64,000 nt of DNA from Candidatus Nitrosacidococcus sp. I8 (GTDB lineage: Bacteria; Pseudomonadota; Gammaproteobacteria; Nitrosococcales; Nitrosococcaceae): positions 682,001 to 746,000 of the forward strand of contig NZ_OX241534.1 of NCBI RefSeq assembly GCF_945836005.1. The letters run 5' to 3'. Made by a program: the position numbers and the translations under genes. Positions 27,113-36,269 of this stretch are shown here, one piece after another. Under the pieces are notes generated by a model that worked only from the letters and a program-made list of their open reading frames with translations, had not been told where the DNA came from and searched no databases. How positions within the stretch are numbered: the first letter of the stretch is position 1; each line of letters begins with the position of its first letter.

Positions 27113-27544
27113 ATGGTAGCACCAAATTTTTGGAAACATAAAACCTTAAATGAAATGACTAATGAAGAATGGGAGGCTCTATGTGATAGATGTGGTCAAT
27201 GCTGTCTCCATAAATTAGAGGATGAAGATACTGGAGAAATTTTTTACACTAATGTTGCTTGTCGTTTATTAAATATCCATAGTGGCCGCTGCTCAAATTA
27301 CTGTCATCGTACTCAAGTAGTTGGAGATTGTATTAGTTTACGGAAAAATTTTAATGAGGCTTTAAGGTGGCTCCCTAAAACCTGTGCTTATCGTCTCATT
27401 AGTGAGGGAAAAGAATTATTTAATTGGCATCCTCTCATTTCTGGTACAGAAGAAACAGTACACCTAGCAGGTATATCAATTAGCACTCAAACTATTGTTT
27501 TAGAAAATGAAGTAGATGATTTAGAAGATCATATTATTGAATAA
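27113..27544 (+). CDS. UPF0260 (YcgN-like) CxxCxxCC protein
   Basis: This 143-residue cytoplasmic protein carries the CDRCGQCCLHKLED motif of the YkgJ/YcgN metal-chelating family, plus additional conserved cysteines (NVACRLLN, GRCSNYC, GDCISLR) and the C-terminal LPKTCAYRLI segment. Metal or cluster binding is likely; the cellular function is unknown. The ATG at 27113 sits behind a GGGGGTGG stretch; an upstream TTG is unnecessary. The gene is close to the ChaN-PDZ gene and convergent with the next. Confidence 0.88.
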   Translation: MVAPNFWKHKTLNEMTNEEWEALCDRCGQCCLHKLEDEDTGEIFYTNVACRLLNIHSGRCSNYCHRTQVVGDCISLRKNFNEALRWLPKTCAYRLISEGKELFNWHPLISGTEETVHLAGISISTQTIVLENEVDDLEDHIIE

Positions 27545-27561
27545 CTAATATTTCTAATATA

Positions 27562-27990
27562 TTAATATTTATCCGCTAGATTGGGTGAATAATCTCTGGA
27601 TGGTGCATCTTTTTCTGAGTAATCTTCTTCTTTTGATTTATGAGTACGACAACCTAAACAACGGGCGAATGTAGCTCGTGCAGGACCTTTAACTAAAGTA
27701 TTAGCAGCACCCTCTACATGCCCACTAATCGCTGTAAACGGTAAGCTTACTAAAAAAACAGCAGATCCTAATCCGGTAGCTACGCCTAATATAGGTCGAG
27801 CAATAAGTAGGTCCCCGAGTTTCCGGAAATAATTCCGACTTTCAGTATCTACTGAATCATCTATATTCATTTCAGCTTCTTGGTCATAGTCATCTCTTCC
27901 TATACCAGATGCCAGAGCAGCATTAAAAAAACTACTAATTAATATTAAGCACAGAAAATAAACTAGTTTTTTAGGAAAAACACTATTCAT
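27562..27990 (-). CDS. Hypothetical exported protein with glycine-rich membrane segment
   Basis: This 142-residue protein has a signal peptide (about 1-27), an acidic stretch, then a Gly/Ala-rich hydrophobic segment (PILGVATGLGSAVFLVSLPFTAISG) and KGPARATFARCLGC, a pattern seen in small gammaproteobacterial exported proteins of unknown role. The C-terminal tail is charged. It is convergent with the UPF0260 gene (17 bp apart) and has its own upstream gap of about 260 bp. Confidence 0.65.
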   Translation of the reverse strand: MNSVFPKKLVYFLCLILISSFFNAALASGIGRDDYDQEAEMNIDDSVDTESRNYFRKLGDLLIARPILGVATGLGSAVFLVSLPFTAISGHVEGAANTLVKGPARATFARCLGCRTHKSKEEDYSEKDAPSRDYSPNLADKY

Positions 27991-28202
27991 ATAAAATTAA
28001 AGATGGTTTAAAAATTTATAGAATACTTCAAAATTCAATATAATTAAGATGGGGCTATTTAGCAATAATAATTGCTTGTTTTTATCATATTTTAAAATAA
28101 GTATCTCTGGTAGATTATTAAGTTTATAATTATTTTCAACAAAAAAATAAAACTTTTTATCTGCTTATTAAATAGGTTTTTTTATATTTCTGCCCTAAAG
28201 TA

Positions 28203-28217
28203 TAGATAGACTATCTA
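28203..28217. promoter_or_regulatory. Perfect 7-bp inverted repeat upstream of gpmA
   Basis: TAGATAG-A-CTATCTA is a perfect palindrome with a 1-nt centre, 32 bp before the gpmA start. The symmetry and position suit a dimeric repressor operator; no regulator can be named. Confidence 0.4.
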
Positions 28218-28249
28218 GGGGGAAATTCTTATAAATAAAGGGCTGATTT

Positions 28250-28969
28250 ATGCATAGAGTAACTTTACTTCGTCATGGAGAGAGTATATGGAATTTAGAA
28301 AATCGTTTTACTGGCTGGACTGATGTTGAGCTCTCAGAAAATGGCATCAAGGAAGCAAGCCATGCTGGTAAAATACTAAAAGATGCTGGTTACGAGTTTG
28401 ATAAAGCCTATACTTCGCTATTAAAACGAGCTATTCATACCCTTCGATTAGTAGAGGATCAAATGGATATAAGTTGGTTATCTACTGAAAAGCGTTGGGA
28501 ACTTAATGAGCGTCATTACGGAAGTTTGCAAGGCTTAAACAAAGCAGAAATTGCAAAGCAATATGGTGCAGATTTAGTACATCAATGGCGTCGTGGCTAC
28601 GATATTGAGCCTCCTGCATTGGATATAAATGATCCTCGCCATCCTCGGTTTGACCGGCGTTATGCACATATAGATCCAAGTAAGCTTCCCTTGGTTGAGT
28701 CTCTAAAAACTACTCTAGATCGAGTCATGCAGTGCTGGCAAGAGAGTATTTTGCCTGATATTGCCTCAGGAAAAGAGCTTATTATTGTTGCTCATGGTAA
28801 TTCGCTACGCGCACTATGCAAGCACCTTGCAGGATTATCCAACGAAGAAGTAATGGAGTTAGAAATTCCGACTGGTGTACCTTTAGTCTATGAGCTTGAT
28901 AACTCATTTAAATTAATTGATCACTACTACCTTTCTGAAAAAGGTCGCTCCCCTGCTCATAGGGCATAA
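28250..28969 (+). CDS. gpmA: GpmA, 2,3-bisphosphoglycerate-dependent phosphoglycerate mutase
   Basis: GpmA interconverts 3- and 2-phosphoglycerate. The 239 residues have the phosphohistidine motif LLRHGES (H9), WNLENRFTGW, the ELNERHYGSLQGLNK segment with the catalytic Glu, RRGYDIEPPAL, and the second catalytic His in VAHGNSLRAL. All are at normal positions for dPGM. A DegS-like protease gene follows 20 bp after the stop, so co-transcription is possible. The upstream gap holds a 15-bp palindrome. Confidence 0.97.
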   Translation: MHRVTLLRHGESIWNLENRFTGWTDVELSENGIKEASHAGKILKDAGYEFDKAYTSLLKRAIHTLRLVEDQMDISWLSTEKRWELNERHYGSLQGLNKAEIAKQYGADLVHQWRRGYDIEPPALDINDPRHPRFDRRYAHIDPSKLPLVESLKTTLDRVMQCWQESILPDIASGKELIIVAHGNSLRALCKHLAGLSNEEVMELEIPTGVPLVYELDNSFKLIDHYYLSEKGRSPAHRA

Positions 28970-28989
28970 TTTTACCTACATCACTTACT

Positions 28990-30108
28990 ATGTCATTTTA
29001 TCAGAGTAAAAGTACTTATTCTGTTTTTTTATTTCTACTTTTGCTTGTTTTATTTGTGGTAACAATTAATCAGTGTGAATCCACAGAAGTACCATCTTTA
29101 AACCCTCAACCTAGAGCGGTAATAGAGCGAGGAAACTTTTCTTCAGAAGAGCAAGCGACTATTCGACTTTTCCAAAGTACTTCTCCCTCTGTAGTATTTA
29201 TTACTACCCTTGCTGTGCGTAGGGATTGGTTTAGTTTAAATACACAAGAAATTCCAAAAGGGACAGGCTCAGGATTCATTTGGGATAAGGATGGTCATAT
29301 TGTCACTAATTTTCATGTTATTCAAGGATCAAATGCTGCAAAAATAACTTTATACGATCACACTACTTGGGATGCTACTTTAGTTGGGGTAGCACCTCAA
29401 GAGGATCTTGCCGTACTTAAAATTAAAATTCCTCAAAATAAGGTTAAACCTATTTCTATTGGACGATCAAATGACCTGCAAGTAGGGCAAAAAGCTTTTG
29501 CAATTGGTAATCCTTTTGGTCTAGATCAAACTTTAACTACAGGGGTAGTCAGTGCCTTAGGGAGAGAAATTGAGTCGGTAGCTAAAGTGCCTATTCGTAA
29601 TGTAATCCAAACTGACGCTGCGATTAATCCCGGAAATTCTGGAGGTCCACTTCTAGATAGCAGTAATCGTCTTATTGGAGTAAATACAGCGATTTATAGC
29701 CCATCAGGGGCTTATGCCGGGATTGGGTTTGCTATTCCTGTAGATACCGTCAATTGGGTAGTTCCTGAGCTAATTGCTAAAGGTAAAATTGAACAACCCA
29801 GTTTAGGAGTTGAAATTTTACCTTCCCGAGTGATTGAGAATATTGATGTTGAAGGAGCAGTAATCTTACGAGTAATTCCTAATAGTAGTGCAGATCGTGT
29901 TGGACTGAAAGGTATGACTCGGGACTCTTTTGGGAGATTACATTTAGGTGATGTGATTGTTACTATTGAAAATCAAATAATACGTAATTCAACAGATGTG
30001 ATTCTTGCTTTAAAACGGCGTAAGCCAGGGGAAAAGATAATACTGGAAGTGTTCCACAATAATAAAAAGCGGCAAGTGGAAATGAAACTCGATCCACCTT
30101 TATCGTAA
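28990..30108 (+). CDS. Membrane-anchored S1C serine protease (DegS/HtrA-like)
   Basis: This 372-residue protease has one N-terminal hydrophobic segment (about 11-27) that probably anchors it to the inner membrane facing the periplasm. The trypsin-like domain shows His in VTNFHVIQG, Asp in PQEDLAVLKI and Ser in NPGNSGGPL, plus LTTGVVSALGREI. One PDZ domain follows (about 270-370: VIPNSSADRVGLKG, LGDVIVTIENQIIRN). A single PDZ and membrane anchor resemble DegS, the stress-signal protease for RseA, but a DegP/DegQ-type quality role is possible. It is 20 bp after gpmA. Confidence 0.9.
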   Translation: MSFYQSKSTYSVFLFLLLLVLFVVTINQCESTEVPSLNPQPRAVIERGNFSSEEQATIRLFQSTSPSVVFITTLAVRRDWFSLNTQEIPKGTGSGFIWDKDGHIVTNFHVIQGSNAAKITLYDHTTWDATLVGVAPQEDLAVLKIKIPQNKVKPISIGRSNDLQVGQKAFAIGNPFGLDQTLTTGVVSALGREIESVAKVPIRNVIQTDAAINPGNSGGPLLDSSNRLIGVNTAIYSPSGAYAGIGFAIPVDTVNWVVPELIAKGKIEQPSLGVEILPSRVIENIDVEGAVILRVIPNSSADRVGLKGMTRDSFGRLHLGDVIVTIENQIIRNSTDVILALKRRKPGEKIILEVFHNNKKRQVEMKLDPPLS

Positions 30109-30159
30109 TTACTAGCTTTTTATATTTAAATTAATTTACTCGATTTTTTAGGAGAAATA

Positions 30160-33100
30160 ATGGCATCAGGGGATGAGTTTGCTTTGAATCATCGTCAATT
30201 TACTAGATTATTTGAGCTTGATGGCTTAGTTGAGTTAGATCAAGAGTTTTTACAATCAGTAAAAAATAAGGATCCTAGTCTCTACCAGAGAACAATTGAT
30301 TATCGTAACAGCAAGATCTCCCTATCACCTATTGAAGAAAGCCATTTACTTTTAGAGCTATCCCTTTATTTAAACAACTTTATAGGCCAACTATTTAAGA
30401 TAGAAGATGCTTTAAATAAAAGTGCTAAAAACACTTTAAGTAACGACGTTATTCTTGATTTTAAAAAAGAATGGGTGTTAAAGCGTGGGCGACGATATCG
30501 GCAGCCTATTACTCTATCTTTTTCAGCTTTAGATTCTTGGCTTACTAATCAGCTTACTAAAGTAGGATCTGCGTTTTCTGATCGAGAGCTGAGGGTAGCT
30601 CAATTTGCCCAGAATTTGTTAGCCAATGAAGAAACAAATGAAGAAGCTATTCTTTCGTTTACTCAATGGTGTGTGCTTGCCCTTTCTGATCTAGAAGGAC
30701 AAAAAGCTGTTTCTGGTTGGACTAGTTTTCATCTACCACAAAAAACGGACCATGCTCGATTAGTAGTGCTTAACCATGAAAAGCAGGGTAATTTAGAGCG
30801 ACTACAAGCTGATCCTAAAACCTTTCGACAACGAGATGGATTTACCTTAACTGATCAGGGAATGTCTACCCGAGAAGTTCAGGGAGAAGTGCATTATTGT
30901 GTCTATTGCCATGAACATGGGGGAGATTACTGTTCTAAAGGGTTTCCTGAGAAAAAAGATCAACCAGAGTTAGGGTTTAAAACCGATTCTTTAGGAGTCA
31001 CTCTTACTGGTTGCCCTGTAGAAGAAAAAATTTCTGAAATGCACACCCTAAAGCGAGATGGTTATACTATCTCCGCACTTGCTATGGCGATGGTGGACAA
31101 TCCTATGGTGCCTGCTACAGGCCATCGCATTTGCAATGATTGTATGAAAGCTTGTATTTACCAGAAACAAGATCCAGTTAATATTCCTCAAATTGAAACT
31201 AGAGTACTGACCGATGTATTAAATTTACCTTGGGGAGTGGAAATTTACGATCTACTTACTCGTTGGAATCCCCTGCGTCATCAGCAATTTTTACCTAAAC
31301 CCTATCAAGGTTATAAAGTACTCGTTGCAGGCATGGGACCTGCTGGTTTTACTATGGCACACCATCTAACTATGGAAGGGTGTGCGGTGACTGGCATTGA
31401 TGGGTTAAAAATTGAACCTTTACCAGAAAAATTTATAAAAGAGCCAGTACGTCACTGGTCTGATCTTCAAGAATCTTTGGATGATCGTATTTTACTTGGT
31501 TTTGGTGGGGTTTCAGAATACGGCATTACAGTTCGCTGGAATAAAAACTTTCTTAAACTCATTTATTTAAGTTTACTAAGGCGGTCTCTGTTTCAAGTCT
31601 TTGGTGGAGTTCGTTTTGGTGGCACCATCAAACTAGAAAACGCATGGGAACTTGGATATGACCATGTATGCATTGCGACAGGTGCAGGGTTGCCTAGAAC
31701 CATTTCTATGGGCAATAGCCTTGCTCGAGGTATGCGACAAGCCAGTGATTTTTTAATGGCACTACAGCTCACTGGTGCAGGCAAGAAAAGTAGTCTTGCT
31801 AATTTACAAGTGAGACTTCCTGCAGTTGTTATTGGTGGTGGATTAACAGCTATTGATACGGCTACTGAGATTCAAGTGTACTACTTACGACAAGTAGAGA
31901 AGACCTTGGATCGGTATGAAAAGATGGTAGCTGAACAAGGAGAAGAAAAAGTACGATCTGGGCTTAACCAAGAGGATTTAGAAATTTTAGAAGAATTTCT
32001 AAATCATGGTCGTATGGTTAAAAAAGAGCGAGAAAGAGCGACTCAAGCAGGAGAAAATCCAGGCTTTATTTCGTTAATTCAAAACTGGGGTGGAGTTACT
32101 ATTGCTTATCGCAAAGGATTAAATGCTTCTCCTGCCTATCAAAGAAACCACGAAGAAGTTATTAAAGCCATGGAGGAGGGGCTTTATTATGCAGAAGGTT
32201 TAGAACCTCTACGAGTTGAATTGGATCAGTATCATCATGTAAAAACTCTTGTTTGCCGGCGCATGAAGCAAGAGGAGGGACGTTGGCTAGGTACACCAGG
32301 AGAAATTACCTTACCTACTCGAGCAGTCTTTATCGCTGCAGGTACGCTACCAAACACCATTTATGAGCATGAGCATTCTGGGAATTTAAAACTAGAGGCA
32401 GATCATTTTTTACCCTATGTAGAACACCCTGAAGGGCTACAGCCAGTACAGGTGGCAGATCACTGTAAATCACCAGAATTTGGCCCTTTCACTTCCTATG
32501 ACGATCAGCAACATAAGGTTACTTTTGTAGGAGATACCCATCCTGTATTTCATGGCAGTGTGGTAAAAGCTATCGCCTCAAGTAAACGAAGCTATCCTCA
32601 TATAATGAACGCTCTTAGGTTATTGCATAAATCAGACCAAGGAGATAATTACCCTTATTTTCAAGAAAAAATAGCAGATTTACTTACACCACAAATTACG
32701 GAAATAAATAAAAATAATCCTTCTGTAGTGGAAGTTTGGGTAAGGGCACCCCTTGCAGCAAAAAATTTCCGACCAGGACAGTTTTTCCGTCTTCAAAGCT
32801 ATGAAACCAATAGCCCAGAAGTAGATGGTACAAAAATGCAAATTCCATTGCTTACGGTGAGTGGTACTGGGGTTCGAGAAGATCAGATTCGATTGATGGT
32901 TTTACAATGGGGTACGGGACCTCGTCTTGTGGGTAAATTAAAGCCGGGAGATCCTATTGTACTAATGGGACCCACGGGTGCACCTACGGAAATTCCAGCA
33001 GATGAAACAGTATTAGTGATTACAGGTCGCTGGGGTGCTGCAGTAATGCTCGATGTAGGCCCTGCACTTAAAGCAGCAGGTAATCGAGTCATTTATATCG

Positions 33101-33645
33101 CCTCTTTTAGCTCAGCCTCAGATCTAGATCGGCAAGATGAACTTGAGGAATCGGCTGATCAAGTGATTTGGTGCACCAATAAAGAACCTAAAATTACCCC
33201 AAGACGGTCTCAAGATATAAGCATTGTACAATCCGATATTGTCTCTTTACTAAAGCATTATCATGAATCTAAAAGTAGTCCTTTTTCTCTAGGAAAAGTA
33301 AATAGATTGCTCATTATGGGATCTACCAGTTTGTTATTAGGACTGCAAACGGCTTTAAAAGATATACTAAAAACTGCTTTTCACCCTGATGTAAAGGCTA
33401 TTGGAATGGTAGGCAGCCCAATGCAATGTATGCTTAAAGGCGTATGTGGCCAGTGTTTACAATGGCAAATTGACCCTGAAACAGGCAAACGTACTCGGGC
33501 AGTATTTTCTTGTGCTGAACAGGATCAACCTCTAGCATGGATTGATCTAGATAATTTAGTCGCACGTCAAATTCAAAATAGACTGCCTGATCAGATGAGC
33601 GCTAAATGGTTCGATTATATTTGCTCTAAAGAAAATAATGCTTAA
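30160..33645 (+). CDS. Large multidomain FAD/NAD(P)/iron-sulfur oxidoreductase
   Basis: This 1161-residue soluble protein has several modules. An unassigned helical N-terminus (1-240) is followed by a cysteine-rich region (CVYCHEHGGDYC, about 247; GHRICNDCMKAC, about 325), then a GltD-like two-dinucleotide flavoprotein domain (GMGPAG about 390 and VIGGGLTAID about 555). Residues from about 845 resemble a ferredoxin-reductase/PyrK module (RPGQFFRLQ, a flavin-binding TVSGTG region, then a nucleotide-binding part), and the C-terminus has a CMLKGVCGQC ... CAEQ [2Fe-2S] motif. Electron transfer between NAD(P)H and a quinone or ferredoxin is likely; the reaction is unknown. A GGAG precedes the ATG. 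Confidence 0.8.
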   Translation: MASGDEFALNHRQFTRLFELDGLVELDQEFLQSVKNKDPSLYQRTIDYRNSKISLSPIEESHLLLELSLYLNNFIGQLFKIEDALNKSAKNTLSNDVILDFKKEWVLKRGRRYRQPITLSFSALDSWLTNQLTKVGSAFSDRELRVAQFAQNLLANEETNEEAILSFTQWCVLALSDLEGQKAVSGWTSFHLPQKTDHARLVVLNHEKQGNLERLQADPKTFRQRDGFTLTDQGMSTREVQGEVHYCVYCHEHGGDYCSKGFPEKKDQPELGFKTDSLGVTLTGCPVEEKISEMHTLKRDGYTISALAMAMVDNPMVPATGHRICNDCMKACIYQKQDPVNIPQIETRVLTDVLNLPWGVEIYDLLTRWNPLRHQQFLPKPYQGYKVLVAGMGPAGFTMAHHLTMEGCAVTGIDGLKIEPLPEKFIKEPVRHWSDLQESLDDRILLGFGGVSEYGITVRWNKNFLKLIYLSLLRRSLFQVFGGVRFGGTIKLENAWELGYDHVCIATGAGLPRTISMGNSLARGMRQASDFLMALQLTGAGKKSSLANLQVRLPAVVIGGGLTAIDTATEIQVYYLRQVEKTLDRYEKMVAEQGEEKVRSGLNQEDLEILEEFLNHGRMVKKERERATQAGENPGFISLIQNWGGVTIAYRKGLNASPAYQRNHEEVIKAMEEGLYYAEGLEPLRVELDQYHHVKTLVCRRMKQEEGRWLGTPGEITLPTRAVFIAAGTLPNTIYEHEHSGNLKLEADHFLPYVEHPEGLQPVQVADHCKSPEFGPFTSYDDQQHKVTFVGDTHPVFHGSVVKAIASSKRSYPHIMNALRLLHKSDQGDNYPYFQEKIADLLTPQITEINKNNPSVVEVWVRAPLAAKNFRPGQFFRLQSYETNSPEVDGTKMQIPLLTVSGTGVREDQIRLMVLQWGTGPRLVGKLKPGDPIVLMGPTGAPTEIPADETVLVITGRWGAAVMLDVGPALKAAGNRVIYIASFSSASDLDRQDELEESADQVIWCTNKEPKITPRRSQDISIVQSDIVSLLKHYHESKSSPFSLGKVNRLLIMGSTSLLLGLQTALKDILKTAFHPDVKAIGMVGSPMQCMLKGVCGQCLQWQIDPETGKRTRAVFSCAEQDQPLAWIDLDNLVARQIQNRLPDQMSAKWFDYICSKENNA

Positions 33646-33694
33646 AGAGCACTATAATAAGAAATTACTAAAACTGTCTAAGAACAATTGCGTG

Positions 33695-34618
33695 ATGAGC
33701 ATAAAAAAATTTTTAATTACAGCACTATTATTAGTAATATCTATATATGGGATAGCAGCACAAGTCACTTTAACTGCCCCAGAACATGCTGCTGCAGGTG
33801 CATACTTTAATATATTTTGGGATTCTACTTCTGTATCTCAAGAAGGTTTTGGTGGTTATATAGTAATAGTACCTGCCGGTGCAGAATCGGATGCTCACGG
33901 TATATTAAGCGAATCTTTTTTACAGCAGCGAGGGAAAAAAAAGGGACAAGCTCAACTACGTGCTCCAGCAAATCCTGGTCTTTATGAAGTTCGCTATACT
34001 TTACTTGGGCAAGTATTAGCCTCGGCATCTATTATTATCACTCAACCTAAAGTAATACTCCATGCTCCAAGTACAGTAACCGTTGGCGAAGAAATCCCTA
34101 TTAATTGGTCTCTCACCATAGATAGTAAAGATTATATTGCTATTGTTCCTGCAGATGATAGAGAGAGTATTCAGGGGGACGAAGAAGTATATAGTCAGCT
34201 TTTTAAACATGGAAAGGGTATCCAACATATTACCTTAAGTGCACCTATGAAAGCAGGACAATATGAAATTCGATATATAATGCATGAAAGGCAGCATACT
34301 TTAGTTCAGATACCTTTAGAGGTAGTGGAAACAGAAAACGATCCTAAAGATCAAAATATAAGCTCAAAGACACCTACTCAAGCTAAGGCTGGAGAAACAC
34401 TAACCATACCTAATTTAAATGGCATTAAAAGTAAAGATCAAAGAGTTTCCCTTGCTAAATTAAATCAGCCTGATTTTAATTGGGTTGTAATTTCTTCTAT
34501 GAGTAAGAATGGGCACTTTACTTTAATCTTGCCCAAGGAAATAGGGAGATATGAACTTCGCTATCTTGATATTCAGACTCATAGTATCTATGCTCGTACT
34601 CCTATTACCATAAACTAA
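33695..34618 (+). CDS. Exported protein with three repeated beta-sandwich-like modules
   Basis: From the ATG at 33695 (307 residues) the protein has a signal peptide ending near YGIAAQ; an upstream ATG at 33638 would place 19 residues before it and overlap the oxidoreductase stop by 8 bp. Two clear modules of about 95 residues share the pattern xTLxAPxxxxxG, W, YIxIVPA, a poly-basic G[KR]G loop, and GxYEVRY/GQYEIRY. A third, weaker module ends GRYELRYLD. The pattern occurs beside VWA domains in other bacteria, but no VWA domain is present. It is probably a periplasmic or surface binding protein. Function unknown. Confidence 0.65.
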   Translation: MSIKKFLITALLLVISIYGIAAQVTLTAPEHAAAGAYFNIFWDSTSVSQEGFGGYIVIVPAGAESDAHGILSESFLQQRGKKKGQAQLRAPANPGLYEVRYTLLGQVLASASIIITQPKVILHAPSTVTVGEEIPINWSLTIDSKDYIAIVPADDRESIQGDEEVYSQLFKHGKGIQHITLSAPMKAGQYEIRYIMHERQHTLVQIPLEVVETENDPKDQNISSKTPTQAKAGETLTIPNLNGIKSKDQRVSLAKLNQPDFNWVVISSMSKNGHFTLILPKEIGRYELRYLDIQTHSIYARTPITIN

Positions 34619-34661
34619 CTTTTATGCGAGTAACTTACAATAAATAGCAGCCACAATTAGC

Positions 34662-34800
34662 CAGTAGCTGGCCATAAGTTGAATAGCGATTTCTCTCCCA
34701 AACAGTCTAACCTAGTATGGGCAGCTGATATCACTTGTATCTAGATAGTACAAGATGCCTAGCTGTTATGCTGGATCTCAACTTACGATTCACGATCGGC
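34662..34800 (+). mobile_element. IS3-family transposase (OrfB) remnant
   Basis: Translated with stops and shifts, the stretch gives HN-stop-PVAGHKLNSDFSPK followed by NLVWAADITCI, then in another frame CLAVMLDLNLRFTIG. This is the DDE catalytic start of IS3-type OrfB (typically VW..DITYI ... LYLAVVLDL..R.IVGW). Only about 45 codons remain and they carry several stops. No inverted ends were found. Confidence 0.65.
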
Positions 34801-34851
34801 TGAGAGGTATAACTCCACAGGGGTTTGAAAAAATGCTTAAATAACGAGGTA

Positions 34852-35268
34852 TTAGGCGTTACTGTGCACTACCGCTTCATGCATTGTCTTTAGAATATCA
34901 ACATGATGCAGTATGTCCCTTGCCAGTATCAAGTCAAAAGTACTATCAGGGTATACATTCTCTCAGCTAGCATTTCCCGAAAGTCGATTTCGAGTTCTTC
35001 TTTCAATGCCAGTGCTTTTGCAATTTCAAGAGAATCTGGACTGAGGTCAAAGGCACTCACTCTAGCACTAAGCTTTGCAAGTCGTAGAGCATCATCGTCA
35101 AAGCCACAGCCAATAACAAGAACTTTCTTATCCTTTAGTTAGGTCATAAGTAAGAAGGTACTCATACATCCCCCAGTAGGGATTCCACCACCGCTTTTCG
35201 GGATTCCTGAGTACTTCAATGAATCGATTTAGAGATTCTAATTCTCTCGGATTCAGCCTAGTTTTTTG
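34852..35268 (-). pseudogene. SAM-dependent methyltransferase pseudogene
   Basis: Read leftward, the sequence gives LNPRELESLNRFIEVL, RWWNPYWGMYEYLLTYDL, then after a frameshift LKDKKVLVIGCGFDDDALRLAKL and VSAFDLSPDSLEIAKAL (class I SAM-binding motif), and after another frameshift DSTFDLILARDILHHVDI ending at a TAA (34852). The fragments are in family order, so one gene of about 130+ codons has been broken at least twice. It lies between an IS3 remnant and an FNR-like gene, in sequence otherwise free of genes. Confidence 0.75.
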
Positions 35269-35406
35269 TTAGTTTTTTTCAAAAAACAGCCTTTTCCCTG
35301 TTTCAAGACACAATAACCCTGTTGCGATACAAATACGCTTCATCTAAATCAACAAGACAAACAAATTCAATAGTGATCATATAATTATTTTTTCAGAAAC
35401 AACTAA

Positions 35407-36072
35407 TTAAGTATCAAACAATAAAGCATCTGGACTTACCCCTAGCTCAGTAAGTGCTTGGTTCACCGCTTTCATAAAAGGAGGTGGACCACAGGTATAA
35501 AAACGCTGGCTAAAATCTGAGATTTTTTCCTTCAAAAATTCTTTTGTTACTAACCTGTGATTATAACCAGCACTGCTACTATCTGTACAAGTGAGTATAC
35601 AACGTTCCTTAAAATGAAAGCGAAGTTCTTTCTCACAGATAATATCTGCTGGAGATTTATTCGTAAAAATTAAAGTATGGTTAGTAAGTGATCCTTGTTC
35701 TGAGAGTTGGCGGATCATAGCTAAAAAAGGAGTGATCCCGCTTCCTCCAGCAATAAAAACACCGGGACCTTGATAGGTCAGAGTACCAAAAGAATCTGAA
35801 ACTAACAATTCAGCACCTGCTTTTAGAGTATGCAGTTTATCTGTTATCCCATGATGATCCGAATATCTTTTAATGACAAATTCCAATACTTTATCTTCTT
35901 TTAAAGAAGCAGGGGTAAATGCTCTCCCTGCATTTTTCCATTTAGGATCATTAATTGCCAGCTCAACCCCTTGTCCAGGCTCATAATTTAAATTAGGTGG
36001 TCGCTCAACAATGAAACGTTTTACATCATGGGTTACAAACTCAGACATAAGTAGTTTTACTGGATAAGTCAT
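35407..36072 (-). CDS. FNR-type flavodoxin/ferredoxin reductase domain protein
   Basis: This 221-residue protein has an FAD-binding barrel (YEPGQGVELAIND, RAFTPASLKEDKVLEFVIKRY) and a NAD(P)-binding half (GVFIAGGSGITPFLAMIRQL, FYTCGPPPFMKAV). It lacks an iron-sulfur extension. It should pass electrons from NAD(P)H to a separate acceptor that cannot be named. It stands alone on the minus strand, with about 200 bp of AT-rich sequence to the next gene. Confidence 0.85.
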   Translation of the reverse strand: MTYPVKLLMSEFVTHDVKRFIVERPPNLNYEPGQGVELAINDPKWKNAGRAFTPASLKEDKVLEFVIKRYSDHHGITDKLHTLKAGAELLVSDSFGTLTYQGPGVFIAGGSGITPFLAMIRQLSEQGSLTNHTLIFTNKSPADIICEKELRFHFKERCILTCTDSSSAGYNHRLVTKEFLKEKISDFSQRFYTCGPPPFMKAVNQALTELGVSPDALLFDT

Positions 36073-36269
36073 AATTCACCCCATAAAAAACATAAATAAC
36101 TCTTTTAAATATCAATACTTTCTTATTTTTCCTTAAAAGTAAAGAGTTATTCATCGCAGATAGTGTTTTTCTGTTAATGATCTACATTACTTTTTATATA
36201 TCTAATCAATGTTAAATTAATAGATAAAATCTATATATCTATTTTAATAAAAAAGGATATATGAACTAA

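Noticed and set aside
34903-35142. Plus-strand 79-codon frame
   Set aside because: The opposite strand encodes clear methyltransferase motifs (VLVIGCG, FDLSPDS), so this is a shadow of the pseudogene.
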